Source: an uncultured Mollicutes bacterium (GTDB lineage: Bacteria; Bacillota_I; Bacilli_A; Acholeplasmatales; Anaeroplasmataceae). From it: a stretch of DNA of 64,000 nt. A model generated the notes under the pieces. The model saw nothing but the letters and a program-made list of their open reading frames with translations, was not told where the DNA came from and ran no database searches. This document shows positions 44,224-53,433 of this stretch, one piece after another. Location of the stretch: the NCBI GenBank assembly GCA_945923475.1, contig CAMELE010000009.1, positions 1 through 64,000 of the forward strand. The letters run 5' to 3'. Every line of letters starts with the position of its first letter. Position 1 is the stretch's first letter. The position numbers and the translations under genes were made by a program.

Positions 44224-44644
44224 GATTTGATTTCCTATTCAATAGTAATTTTGTTTCGATAAGATTACATGCTTCCTCTATACATAGGTTACAAGGCAAA
44301 ATAATTTTTCCGGTATTTAATCCTTTAAGATCATTACACATAGATGTATTATATTTTTTTTCAAAGTCATTGATTAATTCTTGACCAATAGCGTAGGTTT
44401 GATGCTTGGTTTTAGGATTTGCTATATCACCATCACTGTTTACTAGTCCTGCAATCATCACCGCCGCAAGCAAAGCCCCACATGTACGTCTTAGACCTGA
44501 TACTCCAGAGCCAAAGCCTTCACTAATTTTAAATAATATAGTCTCATCAATATCAAAGTAATCACTGTAGGTTAATAAAACAGCCTGACAGCAATTTAAC
44601 CCACTTTTCCATTTATTAACTGCTATTTGCTTCCTTGATTCCAT
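44210..44644 (-). CDS. C_GCAxxG_C_C-family redox protein
   Basis: This is a 144-residue member of the family named for its cysteine pattern. The sequence shows GLNCCQAVLLTY, GFGSGVSGLRRTCGALLAAVM (the GCA-like block reads TCGALLAA), a mid CN in TSMCNDLKG and the C-terminal PCNLCIEEACNLIE. It is thought to bind metal or act in thiol redox chemistry, but no precise reaction is known. ATG 44644 follows GGGAG and is preferred to the ATG 27 nt upstream. It ends in TGA that overlaps the membrane-protein start. Confidence 0.85.
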   Translation of the reverse strand: MESRKQIAVNKWKSGLNCCQAVLLTYSDYFDIDETILFKISEGFGSGVSGLRRTCGALLAAVMIAGLVNSDGDIANPKTKHQTYAIGQELINDFEKKYNTSMCNDLKGLNTGKIILPCNLCIEEACNLIETKLLLNRKSNHDSK

Positions 44645-44798
44645 AGTTATAACTCCCACAAAATAATACAAAATTCGTATATTGATTGAATTATACTTTA
44701 TTTAATAAGAAATTTCAATCGTATAACCTTATAAAGTAAAAGTAATAAAATGATAAAATAGTGATATAATTGAAATATCGAAATAAGGAAGGGTATTT

Positions 44799-45866
44799 AT
44801 GAATATTAAAATTGAATTAACAAAAAATCCGAAAAAACATCCAGAAAAAGGGACAAAGTTGGGTTTTGGTAAAATATTTACAGATCATATGTTTTTAATG
44901 AATTATGAGGAAGGAAAGGGTTGGTATAATCCTCGTATTGAGCCATATCATAAAATTTCATTAGATCCTTCAGCGATGGTATTTCATTATGGGCAGGAAA
45001 TGTTTGAAGGAATGAAGGCATATTTATCTAAGGATGGAAATATATATTTATTCAGACCTGATATGAATGCAAAGAGAGCAAATAATTCTAATGAAAGGCT
45101 TTGTATTCCTAAAATTGATGATATTGATTTTGTAGAAGCGGTTAAAACATTAGTTAATATAGATAAAGATTGGATACCAACTGATGAAGGAACAGCATTA
45201 TATATTCGTCCTTTTGTAATTGCAACTGATGAGTTTTTAGGTGTTGCAACCTCAAAAACATATTTATTTATAATAATATTATCACCATCAGGTGCGTATT
45301 ATGAATCAGGCCTAAAGCCAGTTGGAATTTGGATAGAGGATGAATATGTTAGAGCTGTCAAGGGTGGTATTGGTTATGCAAAAACTGGTGGAAACTATGC
45401 AGCATCGCTAATTGCTCAAGAGAAGGCTCATAATGATGGTTATTCACAGGTTTTATGGCTTGATGGTGTACATAGAAAATACATTGAAGAGGTTGGTGCG
45501 ATGAACATTTTCTTCAAGGTAAATGGTAAAGTAATTACTCCTAAATTATCAGGCTCTATTTTACCTGGTGTTACTAGAGATTCAGTATTAAAACTTGTTA
45601 GAAGCTTTGGCTTTGAGGCTAGTGAAGAACTAATATCAGTTGATGATTTAATTGGTTGGCAAAAAAATGGTGAGCTAGAAGAAGTATTTGGTACAGGTAC
45701 TGCAGCTGTAATTTCACCTGTTGGACGTCTGCGCTATAAGGATGAGGTTTTCATAATTAAGGATGGAAATATTGGACCATTAAGTCAAAAGCTATATGAT
45801 ACATTAACTGGTATTCAATGGGGTAGAATTCCTGATCCATTTAATTGGAGATATAAAGTAAATTAA
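44799..45866 (+). CDS. ilvE: Branched-chain amino acid aminotransferase
   Basis: IlvE (355 aa) transfers amino groups between glutamate and branched-chain keto acids with PLP. It is of the longer eukaryote/Bacillus type: SLDPSAMVFHYGQEMFEGMK, YIRPFVIATDE, the PLP-binding region YAKTGGNYAASLIAQ, LDGVHRKYIEEVGAMNIFF and the C-terminal EEVFGTGTAAVISPVG. GGAAGGG precedes the ATG. It is a single-gene unit with its own terminator. The TATAAT at 44765-44770 is a plausible -10 with no clear -35. Confidence 0.95.
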   Translation: MNIKIELTKNPKKHPEKGTKLGFGKIFTDHMFLMNYEEGKGWYNPRIEPYHKISLDPSAMVFHYGQEMFEGMKAYLSKDGNIYLFRPDMNAKRANNSNERLCIPKIDDIDFVEAVKTLVNIDKDWIPTDEGTALYIRPFVIATDEFLGVATSKTYLFIIILSPSGAYYESGLKPVGIWIEDEYVRAVKGGIGYAKTGGNYAASLIAQEKAHNDGYSQVLWLDGVHRKYIEEVGAMNIFFKVNGKVITPKLSGSILPGVTRDSVLKLVRSFGFEASEELISVDDLIGWQKNGELEEVFGTGTAAVISPVGRLRYKDEVFIIKDGNIGPLSQKLYDTLTGIQWGRIPDPFNWRYKVN

Positions 45867-45870
45867 GATT

Positions 45871-45899
45871 AAAATCTACGTTTTGTAGATTTTTCTTTT
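45871..45899 (+). terminator. Terminator of ilvE
   Basis: AAAATCTAC (45871-45879) pairs with GTAGATTTT (45885-45893), followed by CTTTTT. Confidence 0.8.
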
Positions 45900-45962
45900 T
45901 AATAATTCACTTTTATTTCACATTATTTGGTAGTATAATATAACCATATAGAGGAGTTTATT

Positions 45963-46616
45963 ATGCGATTATTAGTTGTGGATGATGATAGACAATTAAA
46001 TATGGCTCTAAAAGAGTCCTTAACTGAAGAAAAAATAGAGGTATATTCTGCTTATGATGGGTTACAAGCTCTTGAATTTTTAAAGGAAAACTCATGTGAC
46101 TTAGTTCTTATGGATGTAGATATGCCTAATCTTGATGGTATTTCAACTATGAAGTCTCTAAGGGCTTCTTATAATGTCCCTGTCATATTAATGGGAGAAA
46201 GAAAAGAAGAAATTGATGTAATTTATGCCTACGAAGCGGGTTGTATTGATTATATAAGGAAGCCTTTTTTCTTGAAAGAGGTATGCTTAAAAATAAGAAA
46301 TCTTTCTTTTAAATCTCAATCACAGTACATCATTTATGGTGGTATTAAAATTGATACTTTAGGAAGAACATTATTTGTAGATGGGGTAAAAGAAAACTTA
46401 ACGCAAAAGGAATTCCAATTATTGAAGTATTTAGTAGATAATGAGGGTATTGCGATTGAAAGAGAAAAATTGTTGAATGATGTTTGGGGATATGGCTTTT
46501 TTGGCGATGATAGAACAATAGATACTCATATTAAAATGCTAAGAAATTCACTTGGAAAATATAAAAATTGTATTCAAACTATTCGTGGCTTTGGATATAA
46601 GTTTGAGTATAAATAA
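45963..46616 (+). CDS. Orphan OmpR/PhoB-family response regulator
   Basis: This 217-residue protein has a receiver domain (acidic pocket DDD at 7-9, phospho-acceptor Asp51 in LVLMDVDMPNLDG, Lys100 in IRKPF) and a winged-helix DNA-binding domain (LTQKEFQLLKYLVDNEG, then WGYGFFGDDRTIDTHIKMLR and IRGFGYKF). The conserved switch Thr/Ser after the fourth strand is replaced: the strand reads PVILMGE with Gly78. No histidine kinase is adjacent. Its stop overlaps the start of the peptidase-PheA gene by one base, an unusual operon partner. It may respond to a kinase encoded elsewhere or work without phosphorylation. Confidence 0.88.
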   Translation: MRLLVVDDDRQLNMALKESLTEEKIEVYSAYDGLQALEFLKENSCDLVLMDVDMPNLDGISTMKSLRASYNVPVILMGERKEEIDVIYAYEAGCIDYIRKPFFLKEVCLKIRNLSFKSQSQYIIYGGIKIDTLGRTLFVDGVKENLTQKEFQLLKYLVDNEGIAIEREKLLNDVWGYGFFGDDRTIDTHIKMLRNSLGKYKNCIQTIRGFGYKFEYK

Positions 46617-48109
46617 TGGCTAGGTTTTATTTGATTGGCGGGCATGATTTTGATTTAAAAAATAATTATATTGCTCGTCGTTTAATTGAATTGTCAGGAA
46701 TAGAAAAACCACGAATTTTATTTTTTCCAACGGCTGCTTTAGATATAAAAAGAGCAATAAGCTCATTTAAAAAGGAATTTGATGGAATATCATATCTATT
46801 TGATTTTGTAGATTTAAAAACTGAACCTAGAAATGATATATTAACTAAGATAAGCTTAGCTGATATATATTACTTTAGTGGTGGTAATACTCGTGAACTA
46901 ATGAGCTTTTTATCTAAATCTGGATATGATAAGCTACTAATAGACTTAGCAAAATCAAACAAAATTATTGCTGGTGTTTCTGCAGGTGCAATTTTATGGA
47001 CTAAATTTGGCTTAACAGACACTGAAGCGTATAATGATCATGATAATTATTATAACTATAATAAAATTTCAGGCTTAGGTATATTAGATTTTGCATTTTG
47101 TCCGCATTTTAATTTAGGTGATCGTATTTTATATTTTAAACAAATGCTTTGTAATGTTGATAAAGCATATGCCTTAGATGAGGATACAGCCATTTATATT
47201 AATGGAGATAATACGCAAATATTTAAAGCAAATAGAGGCTTAAATGTTTATAAATTTATGAAGGATGAAAACTATATGATGAACAAAGTAGAAAATCAAA
47301 GAATTATTACACTTGGACCATCAGGAACTTTCTCAGAGGTTGCATGTAAGAAATTATCGGAATTTGAAGGAAAGGATTATCAAATTGAATTTTATCCAAC
47401 AATTTCCTTGGCTGCAAAGAAAATTGCAGAATATGGATTTGGTATTTTACCATTTGAAAATACATTAGATGGTTATGTTCAGGAAACCCTTGATATGTTA
47501 CATAAATATAATTTATATATTGATAAGGATATATCAGTTCCTGTTCATTTTAAGTTTGTAACTAAAGCAGATAATATAAATAATGTTAAAAAGCTTTATG
47601 TTCAATTTAAAGCAAAGGGACAATGCTTAGATTTTATAAATAAATATGGATTTGAAGTAATTGAAACTGAAAGCAACGTAACTTCATATGAAAAGCTTAA
47701 AAATTCAGGCCCTACATATGGAGCAATTATTCCAATGCATATAAATGATGGTTTGTTCAAATTTACAATAGAAAATGTTGAGGATAGTGAAAATAACATA
47801 ACAAGATTTTTGGTGTTAAAAAAAGATTTCGATTTTAAAGCAGAATCTAATTTAACATGTTCACTTATTCTTGATGCAAAAAAGGATGAACCGGGAATTT
47901 TAATTGAGGCTCTTGTTAAGTTTTATGCACTTAAAATTAATTTAAATGCAATTATGTCAAGACCTACAAAGGAAGAATTAGGTAAATATTTCTTCTATAC
48001 GGAATTTAAAACCTGTAAAAATATAACAGAAATATCTTCGTTAATTGAAAGAATTAATGAAGAAGGAAATTTTACAATTAAATGCTTAGGATTTTATAAA
48101 TCCTTGTAA
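46616..48109 (+). CDS. Fusion of S51 peptidase E-like domain and prephenate dehydratase
   Basis: A single 497-residue frame joins two families. Residues 1-215 are peptidase E-like (S51): YYFSGGNTRELM and the nucleophile elbow AGVSAGAIL (Ser122), with CPHFN further on. Residues about 228-497 are prephenate dehydratase: TLGPSGTFSEVA (234-243), LPFENTLDGYVQETLDM, the catalytic ITRFLVL (TRF 396-398) and an ACT domain with EPGILIEAL and IMSRPTK for phenylalanine feedback. Thus it may cleave Asp-X dipeptides and make phenylpyruvate. AAGGA at 47261-47265 lies 10 nt before in-frame ATG 47276, so a separate PheA could also be made. It is co-transcribed with the orphan response regulator. Confidence 0.9.
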   Translation: MARFYLIGGHDFDLKNNYIARRLIELSGIEKPRILFFPTAALDIKRAISSFKKEFDGISYLFDFVDLKTEPRNDILTKISLADIYYFSGGNTRELMSFLSKSGYDKLLIDLAKSNKIIAGVSAGAILWTKFGLTDTEAYNDHDNYYNYNKISGLGILDFAFCPHFNLGDRILYFKQMLCNVDKAYALDEDTAIYINGDNTQIFKANRGLNVYKFMKDENYMMNKVENQRIITLGPSGTFSEVACKKLSEFEGKDYQIEFYPTISLAAKKIAEYGFGILPFENTLDGYVQETLDMLHKYNLYIDKDISVPVHFKFVTKADNINNVKKLYVQFKAKGQCLDFINKYGFEVIETESNVTSYEKLKNSGPTYGAIIPMHINDGLFKFTIENVEDSENNITRFLVLKKDFDFKAESNLTCSLILDAKKDEPGILIEALVKFYALKINLNAIMSRPTKEELGKYFFYTEFKTCKNITEISSLIERINEEGNFTIKCLGFYKSL

Positions 48110-48135
48110 TCTATTTAAACGGAGGGAAAAAGAAT

Positions 48136-49434
48136 ATGAGAATGGTAGATTTAATTGAGAAAAAAAGAGATGGATATAAACTAGATAAGGAAGAAATAGA
48201 ATTCATTATTTCTGGTTACACAAAGGGTGATATTCCTGATTATCAGGTTTCTGCATTTTTAATGGCTGTATATTTAAAGGGCATGGATGATGAAGAAGCT
48301 ACAAATATGGCAATATCTATGCTAAACTCTGGAGATAAGCTAGATTTATCTATGATTGATGGAGTTAAGGTTGATAAGCATTCAACTGGCGGTGTTGGAG
48401 ATAAAACAAGCTTAGTGTTAGCACCACTTGTAGCTTCATTTGGTGTTAATTTTGCCAAAATGTCAGGTAGAGGCTTAGGTCATACTGGTGGAACACTTGA
48501 TAAGCTTGAATCAATTGAGGGATTTAATATTGCAGTAAGTCCTAAGGATTTTATCAAGCAAGTCCAAAAAATTAACATTGCAATTGTTGGTCAAACCGGG
48601 AATTTAACACCTGCAGATAAGAAATTATATGCATTAAGAGATGTAACAGGTACAGTTTCATCTATTCCTTTAATTGCATCATCTATTATGTCTAAAAAAC
48701 TAGCATCTGGTGCTAATGCGATTTGTCTTGATGTTAAGGTTGGCTCTGGTGCATTTATGAAAAATCTTGATGATGCTAGACATTTAGCAAGATTAATGGT
48801 TCAAATTGGTAAGAATTGTGGTAGAAATATGACAGCATTACTTACTAATATGGAAGAGCCTCTTGGCCTTGCAGTTGGTAATGCACTTGAGGTTAAGGAA
48901 GCTATAGCGACACTTAATGGTAATGGACCTAAGGATTTACTAGATTTATGTTTAGAAATAGGATCATATTTATTAATAGACGCAAAGAAATTTGTAACTA
49001 AAGAGGAAGCAAAAGCTGCAATGCTTGAAAACATTAAAAATAAGAAAGCATTAAATAAATTAATTGATCTTGTAGTTGCACAAGGTGGAAATAAGGAATA
49101 TATTACAAATCCTGACCTTTTTGCCAAAGCAAAGGAAGTTATTGAGGTTAAATCAAAAACATCAGGTTATGTGAGTCATATAGATGCTTTAGGCATTGGG
49201 CATGCAGCTATGATTTTAGGTGCTGGAAGAGAAACATTAGAGGATAAGGTTGACATGGCAGTTGGTATTGTTTTAAACAAAAAGGTTGGAGATCATGTCT
49301 CTGTTGGTGAAACATTATGCTATATTCATACAAATGGTAAAAACACTAATGAATCAATTGAAAAAGCATTTGAATCATTTGAGATTAAACAAGAAGAGGT
49401 TAAATCACAGCTTATTTTAGATATTATAAGATAG
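48136..49434 (+). CDS. pdp: Pyrimidine-nucleoside phosphorylase
   Basis: The 432-residue enzyme cleaves uridine, deoxyuridine or thymidine with phosphate to base and pentose-1-phosphate. Family segments are the N-terminal MVDLIEKKRDGYKLDKEEI, the signature KMSGRGLGHTGGTLDKLES, phosphate-site KHSTGGVGDKTSL, and DVKVGSGAFMK. GGAGGG precedes the ATG. A terminator follows, so it ends its unit. It closely follows the peptidase-PheA gene (26 nt) and may share its transcript. Confidence 0.94.
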   Translation: MRMVDLIEKKRDGYKLDKEEIEFIISGYTKGDIPDYQVSAFLMAVYLKGMDDEEATNMAISMLNSGDKLDLSMIDGVKVDKHSTGGVGDKTSLVLAPLVASFGVNFAKMSGRGLGHTGGTLDKLESIEGFNIAVSPKDFIKQVQKINIAIVGQTGNLTPADKKLYALRDVTGTVSSIPLIASSIMSKKLASGANAICLDVKVGSGAFMKNLDDARHLARLMVQIGKNCGRNMTALLTNMEEPLGLAVGNALEVKEAIATLNGNGPKDLLDLCLEIGSYLLIDAKKFVTKEEAKAAMLENIKNKKALNKLIDLVVAQGGNKEYITNPDLFAKAKEVIEVKSKTSGYVSHIDALGIGHAAMILGAGRETLEDKVDMAVGIVLNKKVGDHVSVGETLCYIHTNGKNTNESIEKAFESFEIKQEEVKSQLILDIIR

Positions 49435-49438
49435 TAAT

Positions 49439-49463
49439 AAAGGAGCCAAAAAAAGGCTCCTTT
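49439..49463. terminator. Terminator between pdp and a convergent gene
   Basis: AGGAGCC (49441-49447) pairs with GGCTCCT (49455-49461) around an A7 loop, with A and T runs on the two sides. It can serve both pdp and the small gene on the - strand. Confidence 0.8.
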
Positions 49464-49465
49464 AA

Positions 49466-49651
49466 TTATTGTTGGTTAGGCTCGTTTTGAATTACAAGCT
49501 CGCAACCGCACTCCGCACAAAGGTTTCTTGCTTTTTGGACACATTCTTCCTTTGTACTATAGTGATGAGGTCTTACACATCCATATTGGTCCTCAATTTC
49601 CCAAGTGTTAGGATGTTCTTTGCATGGTCTTGCAGTAATTTTTTTATTCAT
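49466..49651 (-). CDS. DUF2188-like small protein
   Basis: This 61-residue protein starts at ATG 49651, which follows GGAG by 10 nt; the longer frame upstream has no ribosome site. The core WEIEDQYGCVRPHHYSTKEE then a helix and CGCELVIQNEPN follows the DUF2188 pattern of strand, helix and final strand with a V-H/Q-N end. It has four cysteines, which most DUF2188 proteins lack, so it may bind metal or be redox-sensitive. It is related in layout to the gene at 236-439. Confidence 0.7.
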   Translation of the reverse strand: MNKKITARPCKEHPNTWEIEDQYGCVRPHHYSTKEECVQKARNLCAECGCELVIQNEPNQQ

Positions 49652-49828
49652 TATTAAAAACTCCTTTTGAAGATTTAACTTCATCATTATTTTATATAGA
49701 TATATTATTTTTATTCGACTTGGAAATTATTGTTTTAGTTTAAATCAAATAATTATATTTTATAAGATATTTTTGACTTTATTTTAATTATAGTCTAAAA
49801 AAGAATTAATATAACTAAGGGTGATATT

Positions 49829-50086
49829 ATGAGGCAGATTGATGAAGCTGAGCCGCACACTCGTTTATTCAACATTTAGTGAACCACATACAGTAATCAA
49901 AGAAAAAACAAATGTTTATTATGTGGTGGCAGAGCAGATATAGGTTTCGCTGAAGCATATTCACTTTCGAAAAACAGAGTTTATTTAACTGAAGCAGGAA
50001 GCTACGTTTTACCAAATGGAACTATAGTATTAGTTGAAGCTGATGTTGAAGATTTTTTAAAAGGAACACTAAATTATATGAATTAG
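49829..50086 (+). pseudogene. Small gene with two consecutive in-frame stops
   Basis: One frame of 86 codons runs from ATG 49829 to TAG 50084-50086, interrupted only by TAG TGA at codons 17 and 18 (49877-49882). After the stops it reads on with good coding character, including CLLCGGRADIGFAEAYSLSK and YVLPNGTIVLVEADVEDF. The family is not recognised. It is best read as a recently lost small gene. The next gene starts 31 nt later. Confidence 0.55.
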
Positions 50087-50116
50087 TTACGTTTATCGAT
50101 TATGGAGGCGATAAGT

Positions 50117-50992
50117 ATGAAAAAAATTTATCTATTAGTAAATACATTATTAATAGTGTTATTAATGGTAGGATGCAATCCTAGCAATGTAGTCATAACA
50201 TCAGAAACTCAAGATTTTAATTTAGATGGAAAATATTATGCTAAGCAAATTTATCATACGTTTGATAGTGGTGAAAGTTCGTCTATAATAGATATAAAGG
50301 ATAATAAAATATATGATTGTGAAATTAAAGAGACTTCATTGCAATGGGATTTTTCTGTTGTTATAAATGATTCTACCACATTATCATATGCAAAAGATAC
50401 AAAGTGCTATTATGCTGAATTGAACGCTAAAGATGATTATAAATTTGGTTATTATATATTTAATCAAGATAAAATGTATTTGTTTGGTGCTAACTGTAGT
50501 GAAAAATCTGGTTATAATGTTATATTTGGATTTGAATTATCTGATGTAAATGTATATCTAAATAAAGACCATTACTATATATATAGAAATGGATATGGTA
50601 GCACTGCATTTGATGAAAGTGGATCTAATACTGAATCCTTAGAGTTAATTAAAACAAATGAACAACTTTATGAATATTGTGAAAAATATATCTTTATTAA
50701 TCCGAATCTAGTAGTTGAAAGTTATATTAAACAATTAAATCAAATGGATTCAAATTTTTTTGAAAAATATGCAATTGTAATATATTCTACTGAGATAAAT
50801 GTTGATTATTCATTACTAGTTGATAGTGTCAATGTTAAAAATGATAAGCTAGTTTTAAATTTACGCTATTCAATTCCTGAAGATGGAGTTCTTGCTATTG
50901 TTAGGCCATGGAGTACGATTATAGTTGTAGAAAAAAGTATTTTAAATGGCGTTGAGGATGTAGTAGTAGATAGAGTAATGGATGTTGAATAA
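50117..50992 (+). CDS. Hypothetical lipoprotein
   Basis: This 291-residue protein has a lipoprotein signal ending LMVGC (Cys about 20) and a mature domain rich in strands and aromatic residues. No family is recognised. ATG 50117 follows GGAGGCG by 8 nt, while an earlier ATG at 50102 overlaps that site. A strong terminator ends the unit. Genes for a broken small protein (upstream) and a D,D-carboxypeptidase (downstream) flank it, so a cell-envelope location is certain but the role is not. Confidence 0.75.
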   Translation: MKKIYLLVNTLLIVLLMVGCNPSNVVITSETQDFNLDGKYYAKQIYHTFDSGESSSIIDIKDNKIYDCEIKETSLQWDFSVVINDSTTLSYAKDTKCYYAELNAKDDYKFGYYIFNQDKMYLFGANCSEKSGYNVIFGFELSDVNVYLNKDHYYIYRNGYGSTAFDESGSNTESLELIKTNEQLYEYCEKYIFINPNLVVESYIKQLNQMDSNFFEKYAIVIYSTEINVDYSLLVDSVNVKNDKLVLNLRYSIPEDGVLAIVRPWSTIIVVEKSILNGVEDVVVDRVMDVE

Positions 50993-51005
50993 AATAATAA
51001 GTATG

Positions 51006-51033
51006 CACATAGATTATTTCTATGTGTTTTTTT
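51006..51033 (+). terminator. Terminator after the lipoprotein gene
   Basis: CACATAG (51006-51012) pairs with CTATGTG (51020-51026) around a 7-nt loop, followed by T7. Confidence 0.85.
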
Positions 51034-51093
51034 ACGGTTAACGGAATAAGTTATAATATTAGCATTTTTTCATAATATTAATTGGTGAATATT

Positions 51094-52218
51094 TTGAAAA
51101 AAATACTTATTTCTTTTTTATTAATTTTTAATGTTTTATTTAGTTGTTCAATTAAAAAAATAAATGCCGAATCTGAATTCTGCACAAATGCTAAAAGTGC
51201 AATTTTAATTTCAACCACAAATAATACTGTTTTATATGAAAAAAACAAAGATGAAAGGCTTCCAATCGCCTCAATGACTAAGGTTATGACACTTGCGCTT
51301 ATTTACGATGCTATAAAGGATAATCGAATTTCCATGGATGATATACTAACTACATCAGCTCATGCTAAATCCATGGGTGGATCTCAGGTTTATTTAGAAG
51401 AAGGAGAAAAATCAAAGCTTAAAGATTTAATTAAGTGTATTTGCATTGCAAGTGCTAATGATGCGGCTGTAACAGTTGCAGAATATGTGTATGGAAGCGA
51501 AAGTATGTTTGTAAATGAAATGAATAAAAAAGCATCATCACTTGGTATGAAAAATACATTTTATTCAGATGTTACAGGTTTATCGGATGAAAATCATTAT
51601 TCATCAGCTCATGACATGGCGATAATTTCAAGCTATTTAGTTGAAACGCACCCTGAGGTGCTTGAATATACAAGCATGAAGGAAAGCTATTTTAGAGAAG
51701 ATACAGATAAACCCTTTTGGCTAGTTAATACAAATAAGCTTATAGGTAGTGATTCCATAGATGGACTTAAAACAGGATGGACAAATAAAGCTGGATATTG
51801 TATATCGGCAACAAAAAAAGAAAATGGTATGAGACTTATTACAGTAGTAATGGGCTATGAAAATCCTATTAAAAGAAATTCAGAGGCAAAAGAGCTTTTA
51901 AATTATGGTTCTAAAAATTACATGGTAAAAAGTTTTATTAGTCCAACGGATATTATTATTAGAAAAGAATCTATTTTATATCGCAATGGTTATGTAGAAT
52001 ATGTCGCAAGTAAAGAAATAGATGTTGTAATGAAAAAGAGTGAAGAGGGAAATTATCAGATTAGAAATAATTATGATAGTAAAAATCCAGATGGTGGGTA
52101 TATTGAGCTTTATTATAATGAAGAAATGATTGAAAAGTCAGAAATATTTAAAAATAATTCTAAAAAAAGAAACATTTTTGAATTACTAATTAATATAATA
52201 AATAAAGTAATATTATAG
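51094..52218 (+). CDS. D-alanyl-D-alanine carboxypeptidase (S11 family, DacF-like)
   Basis: This 374-residue exported enzyme trims the terminal D-Ala of peptidoglycan pentapeptides. A signal sequence of about 25 residues leads to the catalytic motifs PIASMTKVM (SxxK), ASAND (SxN) and LKTGWTNKAG (KTG). The C-terminal domain is short, with a positively charged tail. TTG 51094 is 7-8 nt after GGTGA, better than upstream TTG 51082 or GTG 51085. DacF homologues act in spore cortex formation, which would fit the coat genes found here. Confidence 0.9.
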   Translation: MKKILISFLLIFNVLFSCSIKKINAESEFCTNAKSAILISTTNNTVLYEKNKDERLPIASMTKVMTLALIYDAIKDNRISMDDILTTSAHAKSMGGSQVYLEEGEKSKLKDLIKCICIASANDAAVTVAEYVYGSESMFVNEMNKKASSLGMKNTFYSDVTGLSDENHYSSAHDMAIISSYLVETHPEVLEYTSMKESYFREDTDKPFWLVNTNKLIGSDSIDGLKTGWTNKAGYCISATKKENGMRLITVVMGYENPIKRNSEAKELLNYGSKNYMVKSFISPTDIIIRKESILYRNGYVEYVASKEIDVVMKKSEEGNYQIRNNYDSKNPDGGYIELYYNEEMIEKSEIFKNNSKKRNIFELLINIINKVIL

Positions 52219-52329
52219 GCCAAAATGTAAAAAAATATCAAATAAAATAATTAAGAATTTTCAAAAAAAATGAAATAGTATTTTTTGGAAAATTTTTGCT
52301 AGATTGCAATAATAAAGTTTACAATTAGG

Positions 52330-52358
52330 GGAATTATCCATTGGATGATTCCTTTTTT
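52330..52358 (+). terminator. Terminator of the carboxypeptidase gene
   Basis: GGAATTATCC (52330-52339) pairs with GGATGATTCC (52343-52352), one G-U pair, followed by T6. It lies directly beside the left end of the IS30-type element. Confidence 0.75.
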
Positions 52359-53433
52359 ATACAGTTAATTGTATGGAGATATTTAATTTTGATAATTCTT
52401 TGATGAATAAAGAAGCTGAAGTTTCAAATGAGAATTGTTTTCGAGGGTAATTATTGATTCTATTAATTGTTAATTGCAATTCTTTATTGGTAATAGTAGT
52501 AAAATCAGTGCCTTTAGGATAATAGCGTCTAATCATTTTATTAAAATTTTCATTGGATCCTCTTTCCCATGAATGATATGCATGGGCAAAGTATATTCTT
52601 ACTTTTTTGCCATTTTTTAAAGCTAATGACATGCCTATTGCATCTTTGAATTCGCAACCATTATCTGCAGTAATTGTTTTGAATACGTCATAAAAATATT
52701 TTCCAAATTTTGATTTAATCTTCTTTAAGGCATTAACTATACATTTCTTAGATTTTTTAGGAATAAGAACAGTAATACCATATCTAGTTTTACGTTCTAC
52801 TAAGGTCATTAAGCAAGTTGATTTTCCTTTACGCTTACCAACTACACAATCAATCTCCCAATGTCCAAATTCAATTCTATCAGAAATGTCAGGCCTTAGT
52901 TCTATTGATTCTCCACCTTCAGGCTTTTCATGTGTTTTTTCTTGTCTACGGGCTTTTGTGCGCTTTTTTTTGGCATATAATAGGTCATCTACAGTTACAT
53001 CAAGTTTCTTTGAATAAATTAGATTATATATTGTTTTATAACATACCTTATGAGTAATCTCTCCATTTTCGTACATTACTGCAATATTATGAGCGATAAC
53101 CTCTGGAGACAGTTTTTCTCTAACTCCTGATTCTATAATTGAGATTAACTCTTTACAATCATCAATTATAGATAATCTACCTTTCCAGTGAGCAGATTCA
53201 TCATGCTTATATTGTGCTGCATATGGATCATATACATGTTCAATAGTTAAATCTGTTTTGATATGTTCAATAGTTCCTCGAGATATTTCATTATGTATAG
53301 CTTGCCTAGAAAAACCTAGTTCTTTAGCTATAGTAGTTATAGAATCACCATCGTTTAAAGCTTTAGCTATGATAGAACGATGTAAAAAGTGTATATTTTT
53401 TGAATCAAGTGTAGTAGAATAATAAGTAGACAT
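52357..53433 (-). CDS. IS30-family transposase
   Basis: This 358-residue transposase appears complete. The N-terminus has an HTH_38-type domain (IAKALNDGDSITTIAKELGF, RQAIHNEISRGTIE) and the C-terminus the rve-type DDE core: FGHWEIDCVVGKRKGK (first Asp), TITADNGCEFKD (second Asp) and AHAYHSWERGSNENFN with the Glu, then RRYYPKGTDF. The ATG follows GGAACTAACC weakly. Its stop codon extends two bases beyond the inverted repeat, so it depends on flanking DNA. It is the only insertion sequence in the window that could still be active. Confidence 0.95.
   Translation of the reverse strand: MSTYYSTTLDSKNIHFLHRSIIAKALNDGDSITTIAKELGFSRQAIHNEISRGTIEHIKTDLTIEHVYDPYAAQYKHDESAHWKGRLSIIDDCKELISIIESGVREKLSPEVIAHNIAVMYENGEITHKVCYKTIYNLIYSKKLDVTVDDLLYAKKKRTKARRQEKTHEKPEGGESIELRPDISDRIEFGHWEIDCVVGKRKGKSTCLMTLVERKTRYGITVLIPKKSKKCIVNALKKIKSKFGKYFYDVFKTITADNGCEFKDAIGMSLALKNGKKVRIYFAHAYHSWERGSNENFNKMIRRYYPKGTDFTTITNKELQLTINRINNYPRKQFSFETSASLFIKELSKLNISIQLTV

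Noticed and set aside
48801-49127. Antisense frame within pdp
   Set aside because: No start signals are visible and it lies wholly inside a confident gene.
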